A model generated the notes under the pieces. It saw nothing but the letters and a program-made list of their open reading frames with translations. It was not told the DNA's origin and did no database searches. The position numbers and the translations under genes are program-made. A stretch of DNA of 59,987 bases from Burkholderia sp. Ac-20365 (GTDB taxonomy: Bacteria > Pseudomonadota > Gammaproteobacteria > Burkholderiales > Burkholderiaceae), in NCBI RefSeq assembly GCF_017104715.1, contig NZ_JAAGPI010000049.1, positions 1-59,987 of the forward strand. Reading direction: 5' to 3'. Below, in pieces: positions 36,378-43,996 of this stretch. The number at the start of each line of letters is the position of its first letter. Within the stretch, counting starts at the first letter, position 1.

Positions 36378-37898
36378 ATGTCGCCTCTTTCACTGATCAA
36401 TTCGCTGCTCGGCTCGACGAGCGGCTCTTCGGGCAGCAGCGCATCGAACAGCGCGAACGCCGGCAGCGCACTGCCGTTCTCGGCCACGCTGCAGCAAAGC
36501 ATCAGCGCGCAGAACCAGGCAGCCCTCGCCCCTGCACCCGCGCCGGCACCTGCGCCCGCGCCGTCGCAGTCGGCATCGAACGGTTCGAGCGTGCACGACG
36601 TGCCGCCCGCCAAGGACCCTTCGGACAGCGCCAGCGCGTCCGACAGCTCGAACAACACCGACAGCACGAAGTCCGCGAGCCAGAGCGACGGCACGCAGCA
36701 GACTGACGCGTCGAACGGCGCGAATGGTACGAATGGCGCCAACGGCACGAGCGGCAAGGACAAGACCGACTCGGCGTCGAAACAGGACGACTCCGCGCCG
36801 ACCACCAGCGCCGCTGCCGCCGAAACGGCCGCCGCCGCCGCGGCCGCAGCAGCCGCCGTGCAAGCTCAGGCGCAGGCAAGCAGTGCAGCCGATGCCGCCA
36901 ACGCAGCGACGGCCGCCACCCAACCTGCGACCACCGATCCAACTGCTGTGGCCGGCAACACGACCACACCGGTGATCCAGACACCGTCGAAAAAGATCGC
37001 CTCGCTCGATCCGAAGACGACGCAAGACGCCCTGCAGGCCGCCTTTGCCGCGATGGCGAGCGGCCAGGGCGCAGCACCCGCAACCGGCGCCGCGGCATCC
37101 GCAAATGCGGGTGGATCGGCCTCGGGCGACGCAACGCTCGGCGGTCTTGGCTCGGGCGCTGGCAAGGGTCTCACCTTTGCCGACCTGCGCAACGCGAAGG
37201 GTGACGCAACGACGGGCAACGCCACGGCTGCGACGACGCAGGCCGCTGCCGCCGCCGTCCAGCCGAGCCCTGCTGAAACGCTCGCCGCCGCCAGCGCGAG
37301 CGTCGCGCAGTCTGCCCCTGTGGCAGGTGTGAGTGGCGATGCAAATGCCGCGCTCGCCGCGACCCAGGCCGCATCGGCGGCGGCGTCCGCGAGCGCTGCG
37401 ACCACGGCGAGCCGCGGATCCGATCCGGCCCTGGCCGCGATGGCCAACACCGTTGCGCCGCAGGTCGGCGCGCACGACTGGGAAGACGCATTCAGCCAGA
37501 AAGTCGTGTTCCTCACCAATGCGCATCAGCAGACGGCGGAACTCACGCTCAATCCGCGCGACCTCGGCCCGCTACAGGTCGTCCTCCAGGTTGCCGATAA
37601 CCATGCACATGCCCTTTTTGTTTCGCAGCATCAGCAGGTGCGCGACGCGGTCGAAGCCGCGTTGCCGAAACTGCGCGAAGCGATGGAGCAAGGCGGCATT
37701 GGGTTGGGAAGCGCGAGTGTCAGCGACGGGTTTGCGCGGCAGGCCAGCCAGCAGGACCAGCAGCAGAGCAGCGGCGGGCGCGGTGGCCGCGGTAGCCGTA
37801 GCGGCGCGGTTGGGATTGGTGATGTGGCCGACGGCGGCACGACGACGGTGAGCATGCCGGTGCGGCGCACGGTTGGTCTGGTTGATACGTTTGCTTGA
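36378..37898 (+). CDS. fliK: Flagellar hook-length control protein FliK
   Basis: A 506-residue protein with an Ala/Ser/Thr/Asn-rich low-complexity ruler region (1-370) and a C-terminal Flg_hook domain (about 375-445): AELTLNPRDLGPLQVVLQVADNHAHALFVSQHQQVRDAVEAALPKLREAMEQGGIGLGSASV. FliK is secreted during hook growth and triggers the FlhB specificity switch. The last gene of the fliF operon. Its final codons (GTTGGTCTGGTTGATACG) shift to T-ending forms where it meets repeat element B, which begins about eight bases after the stop. Confidence 0.95.
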   Translation: MSPLSLINSLLGSTSGSSGSSASNSANAGSALPFSATLQQSISAQNQAALAPAPAPAPAPAPSQSASNGSSVHDVPPAKDPSDSASASDSSNNTDSTKSASQSDGTQQTDASNGANGTNGANGTSGKDKTDSASKQDDSAPTTSAAAAETAAAAAAAAAAVQAQAQASSAADAANAATAATQPATTDPTAVAGNTTTPVIQTPSKKIASLDPKTTQDALQAAFAAMASGQGAAPATGAAASANAGGSASGDATLGGLGSGAGKGLTFADLRNAKGDATTGNATAATTQAAAAAVQPSPAETLAAASASVAQSAPVAGVSGDANAALAATQAASAAASASAATTASRGSDPALAAMANTVAPQVGAHDWEDAFSQKVVFLTNAHQQTAELTLNPRDLGPLQVVLQVADNHAHALFVSQHQQVRDAVEAALPKLREAMEQGGIGLGSASVSDGFARQASQQDQQQSSGGRGGRGSRSGAVGIGDVADGGTTTVSMPVRRTVGLVDTFA

Positions 37899-37905
37899 TC
37901 TGATG

Positions 37906-38421
37906 CTGTTTGTCTTGCGACGCTGGTTCGGTTTTTTCGGCTTTTTGCTGGCATCCGCGTGATGTTGTCGTGCTTCACACGTTGCCCCTGTGCGGGGCGG
38001 CAGTTACTTTCTTTGCCGCCGCAAAGAAAGTAACCAAAGAAAGCGGCTCACACCGAGCCGCTTGACCATCGCTGGGGAACAGGAACGGCCCAAGCTGCGG
38101 CAAACTGTGTGTAGGCCGTCTTGCCGCTGACGCTTGCACTCCGGACCAGGTCCGAAGTGATAGCGCGTAAGGCGAGAAAACCTGCACACAGTTTGCCGCA
38201 GATAGGGCGCGGGAAGTTCTGGGGCGATCGTCAAGCGGTTCGGTGTGAGCTGCTTTCTTTTGCCTACTTTTCTTTGCAGCAGCAAAGAAAAGTAGGTGCC
38301 GCCCCGCACAGGGGCAACGCGTGAAGAACCAATAACAAAACGCGGATGCCAGCGAACACATCAGCACCCCAGCGAAAGCACAAGCACCCGAGCCCAGCGT
38401 CGCAAGACAAAACCAAAAACC
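37906..38421. repeat. Palindromic hairpin element, copy B (short form, 516 bp)
   Basis: Same architecture as copy A but without the GGGCCCCCAACGGGTC and CCCGTTGCCAACGC blocks in either arm. Long hairpins at 38003-38034 and 38263-38296, a second hairpin AAGCGGCTC/GAGCCGCTT at 38041-38063, and facing GGCAAACTGTGTG motifs at 38099 and 38185-38197 separated by a different centre. It splits the flagellar genes between fliK and fliL. The left long hairpin starts G instead of C and its partner base is C instead of G, a compensated change. Right outer tract is only CAAAACCAAAAACC. Confidence 0.9.
38041..38063. repeat. Second hairpin of copy B left arm
   Basis: AAGCGGCTC pairs with GAGCCGCTT (9 bp, loop ACACC). 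In copies A, C and D the corresponding hairpin reads AGCGGGC/GCCCGTT with loop TAACACC. The stem sequence changed while the pairing and the ACACC loop stayed. Confidence 0.8.
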
Positions 38422-38512
38422 CGAGCTAACCCTGAATCTCCCTTCTTTTCGACCCATCGCAGCATCGTCAGACACCTGAAAATTCACCTACAGCATCGAG
38501 GCAATCAATTTC

Positions 38513-39016
38513 ATGGCAACCACGACCGCAAACCAGCAAGCCAACGCGAAGCCCTCCTCTCCAGGGCTCGTCAAGCGCATTTTGGTGATCCTGCTGATCG
38601 TCCTGGTCGCGGCTGGCGCTGCCGGCGCCGCCACCTGGTTCTTCATGTCGAAGCGCGCGCCCGCCGCCGCGACGGCAGCAGCACCGGCTCCCGCGCCCGC
38701 ACCCATCTTCTTCCCGCTCGAATCGATGACGGTGAACCTGCAGTCCGACGACGGCCAGCAGCACTATCTGCGCATCGGTCTGACGCTGAAGCTCACCGAC
38801 CAGAAAGTGCAGGAACATCTGACCGAACACATGCCCGAGATCCGCAGCCGCGTGCTGCTCGCGCTGTCGAACAAGCATCCCGAAGAACTCGCGACGCTCG
38901 ACGGCAAGAAAGCACTGGCGACGGAACTCGAAAAGCTGATCGAAGAGCCGACCGAAACGAACGGTCAGCCGGTGCACGTCTCCGACGTGCTGTTCACCGA
39001 ATTCGTCGTCCAGTAA
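38513..39016 (+). CDS. fliL: Flagellar basal-body-associated protein FliL
   Basis: A 167-residue inner-membrane protein with one helix (RILVILLIVLVAAGAAGAATWFF, about 23-45), an Ala/Pro linker and a periplasmic domain (FFPLESMTVNLQSDDGQQHYLRIGLTLKLTD ... PEIRSRVLLALSNKHPEEL). FliL associates with the stator and supports torque. First gene after repeat B, with about 90 bases of leader containing no obvious sigma-28 site. Confidence 0.95.
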   Translation: MATTTANQQANAKPSSPGLVKRILVILLIVLVAAGAAGAATWFFMSKRAPAAATAAAPAPAPAPIFFPLESMTVNLQSDDGQQHYLRIGLTLKLTDQKVQEHLTEHMPEIRSRVLLALSNKHPEELATLDGKKALATELEKLIEEPTETNGQPVHVSDVLFTEFVVQ

Positions 39017-39081
39017 TAGCGCGCTGCGCTGACTGACTTGATCTTCAACCGCGCCACCGAAGGGACGTACGAGGAATAGGA

Positions 39082-40080
39082 ATGGGCCACGAAGAGTTCA
39101 TGTCCCAGGAGGAGGTCGATGCCCTCCTCAAGGGCGTCACCGGCGAGTCCGACTCGTCATCCGATCAGTCCGATCGTGCCGGCGTCCGCCCGTACAACAT
39201 CGCGACGCAGGAACGCATCGTTCGCGGCCGGATGCCCGGCCTCGAAATCATCAATGACCGGTTCGCGCGTCTGTTGCGCGTCGGCATTTTCAACTTCATG
39301 CGGCGCACGGCGGAAATTTCCGTCGGCCCGGTGAAGGTGCAGAAGTACAGCGAATTCACACGCAACCTGCCGATCCCGACGAACCTGAACCTCGTCCACG
39401 TGAAGCCGTTGCGCGGCACGTCGCTGTTCGTGTTCGATCCGAACCTCGTGTTCTTCGTGGTCGACAACCTGTTCGGCGGCGACGGCCGTTTCCACACACG
39501 AGTGGAAGGCCGCGACTTCACGCAGACCGAGCAGCGCATCATCAGCAAGCTGCTGGGTCTCGTGTTCGAGCACTACACGACGGCATGGAAGAGCGTGCGG
39601 CCGCTGCAGTTCGAATACGTGCGCTCGGAAATGCACACGCAGTTCGCAAACGTTGCCACGCCGAACGAAATCGTGATCGTCACGCAGTTCTCGATCGAAT
39701 TCGGCCCGACGGGCGGCACGCTGCACATCTGCATGCCGTACTCGATGATCGAGCCGATCCGCGACGTGCTGTCCTCGCCGATCCAGGGCGAAGCGCTCGA
39801 AGTGGATCGCCGCTGGGTGCGCGTGCTGTCGCAGCAGGTGCAGGCAGCCGAAGTGGAACTGACGGCGGATCTCGCGCAGGTCCCCGTGACGTTCCAGGAA
39901 ATTCTCAACATGAAGGCGGGCGACGTGCTGCCCATGAACATTCCCGAGCACATCACCGCGAAAGTCGACGGCGTGCCGGTGATGGAATGCGGCTACGGTA
40001 TTTTCAATGGTCAATACGCATTGCGCGTGCAGAAGATGATCAGCGCAGCGGAACAGATGAAGGAAGCGGGATATGACTGA
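39082..40080 (+). CDS. fliM: Flagellar motor switch protein FliM
   Basis: A 332-residue C-ring protein. The N-terminal LSQEEVDALLKG-type CheY-P binding peptide (MSQEEVDALLKG, 8-19) is intact, followed by the GGXG-like middle domain (NLFGGDGRFHTRVEGRDFTQTEQRI) and the C-terminal SpoA domain. It links FliG and FliN and receives the chemotaxis signal. Overlaps fliN by eight bases. Confidence 0.97.
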   Translation: MGHEEFMSQEEVDALLKGVTGESDSSSDQSDRAGVRPYNIATQERIVRGRMPGLEIINDRFARLLRVGIFNFMRRTAEISVGPVKVQKYSEFTRNLPIPTNLNLVHVKPLRGTSLFVFDPNLVFFVVDNLFGGDGRFHTRVEGRDFTQTEQRIISKLLGLVFEHYTTAWKSVRPLQFEYVRSEMHTQFANVATPNEIVIVTQFSIEFGPTGGTLHICMPYSMIEPIRDVLSSPIQGEALEVDRRWVRVLSQQVQAAEVELTADLAQVPVTFQEILNMKAGDVLPMNIPEHITAKVDGVPVMECGYGIFNGQYALRVQKMISAAEQMKEAGYD

Positions 40081-40537
40081 GCTGAACTCGACACCCGATA
40101 TGGACATGCCGGAAGAGTCGAAGGTGAATGATCCGTTGCCCGGTTCGGGCGCAGAAGAAGCGGCGCTCGACGACTGGGCGAGTGCGCTCGCCGAGCAGAA
40201 CGACAACACGGCCGTGAGCGCAACCACGGCAGGCGTGTTCCAGCCGCTGTCGAAGGTCGAGCCGACCACGACGCGCAACGACATCGACATGATCCTGGAC
40301 ATTCCCGTCCAGATGACCGTCGAACTCGGCCGCACGAAGATCGCAATCCGCAACCTGCTGCAGCTCGCGCAGGGTTCGGTGGTCGAACTGGACGGCCTCG
40401 CGGGCGAACCGATGGACGTGCTCGTGAACGGCTGCCTGATCGCGCAGGGCGAAGTGGTGGTCGTGAACGACAAGTTCGGTATTCGCCTGACCGACATCAT
40501 TACGCCGTCCGAGCGTATCCGGAAACTGAACCGATGA
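40073..40537 (+). CDS. fliN: Flagellar motor switch protein FliN
   Basis: A 154-residue protein with an acidic N-terminal extension of about 70 residues and the SpoA domain (LDIPVQMTVELGRTKIAIRNLLQLAQGSVVELDGLAGEPMDVLVNGCLIAQGEVVVVNDKFGIRLTDI). It forms the lower C ring and binds FliH. The stop overlaps the fliO start (ATGA). Confidence 0.97.
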   Translation: MTELNSTPDMDMPEESKVNDPLPGSGAEEAALDDWASALAEQNDNTAVSATTAGVFQPLSKVEPTTTRNDIDMILDIPVQMTVELGRTKIAIRNLLQLAQGSVVELDGLAGEPMDVLVNGCLIAQGEVVVVNDKFGIRLTDIITPSERIRKLNR

Positions 40538-41139
40538 AACACGCTGTACTTCGGGCCGCGACGCAACCAGGCGGCATGCCGCTTGCGCGCCGCGCCCGTT
40601 TCATGTCGACGGTGGCCGTGGCCGTGCTGATGCCCGGTGCGAGCGTCTTCAATCTCGCGCACGCCGCCGACATGAACGCCGTCAACAACGCCGCGCAGAT
40701 CGCCTCGAGCGTCGGCGCGGGCACTGCGGTTCCGTCGCTCGGCGTCGGCGCCGTGTTGCAGACGATCGTCGGCCTTGCCGTCGTGATCGGTCTCGTGTTC
40801 GGCTTCGCCTGGCTCGCGCGGCGCTTTGGCCTGCAGCCTGGCGGACGCGGCGGAATCGTGAAGACGGTCGGCGGCACGTCGCTCGGTGGCAAGGAGCGCG
40901 TGGCCGTCGTCGAAATCGGCGATACCTGGCTCGTACTTGGTGCCGCGCCCGGCAACGTGCGCCTGTTGCATACGATGCCCGCCGGCTCCGTCACCGGCGA
41001 TGCCCTCCCCACCGGCACATCCGCGGCGCCCCATGGCGGCCCGGCCCAGACTGACGGTACCTTCGGACAACGCTTTCGCGACGCGCTCAAACACGAAGCG
41101 GGCAAACGTTTCCAGCGACGCGCAAGCGGAGAACAGTAA
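40534..41139 (+). CDS. fliO: Flagellar export component FliO
   Basis: A 201-residue membrane protein. A signal-like segment ends around FNLAHAADM and is followed by a membrane helix (VLQTIVGLAVVIGLVFGFAWLARRFGL) and the FliO/YscC-like cytoplasmic part (GGIVKTVGGTSLGGKERVAVVEIGDTWLVLGAAPGNVRLLHTMP). It helps assemble the FliP ring. The stop TAA shares its last A with the fliP ATG. Confidence 0.94.
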   Translation: MKHAVLRAATQPGGMPLARRARFMSTVAVAVLMPGASVFNLAHAADMNAVNNAAQIASSVGAGTAVPSLGVGAVLQTIVGLAVVIGLVFGFAWLARRFGLQPGGRGGIVKTVGGTSLGGKERVAVVEIGDTWLVLGAAPGNVRLLHTMPAGSVTGDALPTGTSAAPHGGPAQTDGTFGQRFRDALKHEAGKRFQRRASGEQ

Positions 41140-41996
41140 TGCAGTACGACCGATCCGACGCGCAGTGCGGCTGCGCTGTGACTTCCCACGTCCTGACCGA
41201 GCCTTCCACGCGGGCTTCCGCATCGATGAAAAAGCGCATCCTGAAGGGCGCCGCGCTGGTTGCGCCGCTCGCGGTTCCCGCACTGCTGCTCGCGCTGCCG
41301 ACGCTGTCGCACGCACAGGCCAACGGCCTGCCCGCCTTCAACACGAGCCCCGGCCCGAACGGCGGCACGACCTACTCGCTGAGCGTGCAGACGATGCTGC
41401 TGCTCACGATGCTGTCGTTCCTGCCGGCGATGGTGCTGATGATGACGAGCTTCACGCGCATCATCATCGTGCTGTCGCTGCTGCGTCAGGCGATCGGCAC
41501 GCCGACCACGCCGCCGAACCAGGTGATGGTCGGTCTCGCGCTGTTCCTCACGCTGTTCGTGATGACGCCCGTGCTCGACAAGGCGTACAACGACGGCTAC
41601 AAGCCCTTCTCCGAAGGCACGATCCAGATGGACGAAGCGGTGAAGCGCGGCGTCGCGCCGTTCAAGGCGTTCATGCTGAAGCAGACGCGCGAGAGCGATC
41701 TCGCCCTGTTCGCGCGCATCTCGCATGCCGCGCCGATGCAGGGGCCGGAAGACGTGCCGCTGTCGCTGCTGGTGCCGTCGTTCGTGACGAGCGAATTGAA
41801 GACGGGCTTCCAGATCGGCTTCACTGTGTACATTCCGTTCGTGATCATCGACATGGTGGTGGCGAGCGTGCTGATGTCGATGGGCATGATGATGATTTCG
41901 CCCGCGACCATTTCGCTGCCGTTCAAGTTGATGCTGTTCGTGCTGGTCGATGGCTGGCAGCTGATCATTGGCTCGCTTGCGCAGAGCTTCGTCTAA
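41139..41996 (+). CDS. fliP: Flagellar export apparatus protein FliP
   Basis: An inner-membrane export-gate protein with the conserved SFTRIIIVLSLLRQAIGTPTTPPNQV and GLALFLTLFVMTP blocks and the C-terminal PFVIIDMVVASVLMSMGMMM. The first possible ATG (41139, overlapping the fliO stop) gives 285 residues; the ATG at 41226 (256 residues) begins with MKKRILKGAALVAPLAVPAL, a better signal peptide, and may be the true start although it lacks a clear Shine-Dalgarno site. FliP, FliQ and FliR form the export pore. Confidence 0.95.
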   Translation: MQYDRSDAQCGCAVTSHVLTEPSTRASASMKKRILKGAALVAPLAVPALLLALPTLSHAQANGLPAFNTSPGPNGGTTYSLSVQTMLLLTMLSFLPAMVLMMTSFTRIIIVLSLLRQAIGTPTTPPNQVMVGLALFLTLFVMTPVLDKAYNDGYKPFSEGTIQMDEAVKRGVAPFKAFMLKQTRESDLALFARISHAAPMQGPEDVPLSLLVPSFVTSELKTGFQIGFTVYIPFVIIDMVVASVLMSMGMMMISPATISLPFKLMLFVLVDGWQLIIGSLAQSFV

Positions 41997-42023
41997 AGTC
42001 GGTCCAGCCGGGAGAGTTACGCC

Positions 42024-42293
42024 ATGACGCCGGAAACAGTCACCACCCTTGCGCACGAGGCGATGTATATCGCCTTGCTGCTGGCCGCGCCGCCGCTGTT
42101 CGTGGGGCTGGTGGTCGGCCTGATCGTGAGCCTTTTCCAGGCCGCGACGCAGATCAACGAAGCGACGCTGTCGTTCATTCCGAAGCTGTTCGCGATTGCC
42201 GTGACGCTGGTGCTGATCGGCCCGTGGATGCTCGCAAAGATGCTCGACTACATGCGCCACATGTTCACGAGCATTCCGACGTTCGCGAACTGA
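42024..42293 (+). CDS. fliQ: Flagellar export apparatus protein FliQ
   Basis: An 89-residue two-helix membrane protein. The pattern LAHEAMYIALLLAAPPLFVGLVVGLIVSLFQAATQINEATLSFIPKL is the FliQ hallmark. GGGAGAG precedes the ATG 27 bases after fliP. Component of the export gate. Confidence 0.97.
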   Translation: MTPETVTTLAHEAMYIALLLAAPPLFVGLVVGLIVSLFQAATQINEATLSFIPKLFAIAVTLVLIGPWMLAKMLDYMRHMFTSIPTFAN

Positions 42294-42324
42294 GCGCCCT
42301 TCTCTTTCCTTCTTTCGACGCTCG

Positions 42325-43107
42325 ATGTTTTCCGTCACCTACGAACAGCTGAACGTCTGGCTCACTGCGTTCCTGTGGCCGTTCGTGCGGATACTCGCGT
42401 TGATGGCGACGGCGCCCGTATTCGGCGAGAAGTCGCTGCCCAATCGCGTGAAGCTCGGTCTCGCGGCATTCATCACGCTGATCGTCGCGCCGACTATCGG
42501 CGCGTTGCCGCATGTCACGGTGTTTTCCGCGCAGGGCGTGTGGATCATCGTCAACCAGTTCCTGATTGGTGTAGCGCTGGGCTTCACGATGCAGATCGTG
42601 TTCGGCGCGGTGCAGGCTGCGGGCGACATCATGGGTTTGAGCATGGGGCTCGGCTTTGCCACTTTCTTCGATCCGCATTCGGCGGGGTCGACGGATGTGA
42701 TGTCGCGGTATGTGAACATGATTGCGCTGCTCACGTTTCTCGCGCTCGATGGGCATTTGCAGGTGTTGTCGGCGCTGATCCAGACGTTTCAGTCGGTGCC
42801 CATTTCAGCGAATGTGCTTGGGGCGAACGGGTGGCGGGTGCTGGCTGGCTGGGGTAGCACGGTGATCAGTGCAGCCATGCTGCTGTCGCTGCCGATTGTT
42901 ACCGCGTTGCTGATTACTAACCTCGCGCTTGGGATTCTTAATCGGGCTGCGCCGCAGATTGGGGTTTTTCAGATTGGGTTGCCGGTGACGCTAATCACCG
43001 GGTTGCTTTTGATTCAGCTGATGCTGCCGAATATGATGCCGTTTTTTGCTCGTATCTTTGAAAGTGGGGTTGAGCAGATGGGGCGGGTTGCTGCTGGATT
43101 ACGTTGA
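42325..43107 (+). CDS. fliR: Flagellar export apparatus protein FliR
   Basis: A 260-residue membrane protein with the FliR core (WPFVRILALMATAPVFGEKSLPNRVKLGLAAFITL and FGAVQAAGDIMGLSMGLGFATFFDPHSAG). It completes the FliPQR gate and is the last gene of the fliL operon. From about 42660 to the stop the codons turn strongly to G- and T-ending forms, unlike the C-ending codons of fliP just upstream. The stop codon directly abuts repeat element C. Confidence 0.96.
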   Translation: MFSVTYEQLNVWLTAFLWPFVRILALMATAPVFGEKSLPNRVKLGLAAFITLIVAPTIGALPHVTVFSAQGVWIIVNQFLIGVALGFTMQIVFGAVQAAGDIMGLSMGLGFATFFDPHSAGSTDVMSRYVNMIALLTFLALDGHLQVLSALIQTFQSVPISANVLGANGWRVLAGWGSTVISAAMLLSLPIVTALLITNLALGILNRAAPQIGVFQIGLPVTLITGLLLIQLMLPNMMPFFARIFESGVEQMGRVAAGLR

Positions 43108-43912
43108 GGTTTTTTTGTTTTGTCTTGCGACGCTTTGTTTGGTTTGCTTGTGTTGTCGCTGGCATCCGCGTTTTGTTTTGCCTGCTTCACGCGTCGCCCC
43201 TGTGCGGGGCGGCACTTACTTTCTTTGCCGCCGCAAAGAAAGTAAGCAAAGAAAGCGGGCTAACACCGCCCGTTCTTGTTTCCGCCTGAGGGCCCCCAAC
43301 GGGTCCTCCGCTTCAAACGGCAACCTGCCTTTCACTGCCCGTTGCCAACGCTCCTGTTGAGCGCCTCACCCACTTCACACGCCCGCGTCGCCACATGCGC
43401 GATCGCATCGCCCATGTTCTATAGCGGCAAACTGTGTGTCGGCTATCGCGGCATACGCACATCACTCCGTACTGAAAACCACGGTCACGGCCCGAAAACA
43501 CGATCGGTGTCGTAAGAGCGCTGATGTGTGAAGCACTACGACCTACACACAGTTTGCCACCTGGGCGGCCGTAACCAGTCGCTGCCGTTCGCTGCGCTAC
43601 GGGTGATTGAAGTGGGTGAGGCGCCTGTTCAAGGCGCTGGCAACGGGCAACGAATGGCAGATTGCCGTGTGAAGCGGAGGAACTGTTGGGGGCCCTCAGG
43701 CGGTGGTCAGGAACGGGCGGTGTTAGCCCGCTTTCTTTGCTTACTTTCTTTGCGGCGGCAAAGAAAGTAAGTGCCGCCCCGCACAGGGGCAACGCTTGAA
43801 GCGGGCAAAACATCACGCGGATGCGAGCGAGAACACAAGCAAACCACCCCAGCGTCGCAAGACAAAACCAAAACCAAAACCAAAACCAAAACCAAAACCA
43901 AACCAGAACCAA
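43108..43912. repeat. Palindromic hairpin element, copy C (full length, 805 bp)
   Basis: Full element between convergent fliR and flgL. Long hairpins at 43215-43246 and 43740-43771 are both type 1. Facing GGCAAACTGTGTG motifs lie at 43426 and 43545-43558. The two arm-specific inner segments are swapped relative to copies A and D, so copy C is inserted in the opposite orientation. The right outer end has about seven CCAAAA units (43863-43912). The left end starts at the base after the fliR stop. No plausible gene inside. Confidence 0.9.
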
Positions 43913-43996
43913 AAAACAAAAACGCCCAGCTCAAACCCAAAGAGCCAGGCGCCAGCCAGAGAAAAAAATCAAAACGACGGGCACCCAGCCCCGTCA

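Noticed and set aside
36390..37526. 378-codon frame antisense to fliK
   Set aside because: Arises from the Ala/Ser/Thr-rich low-complexity coding sequence; composition is Arg/Gly/Cys-rich and not protein-like.
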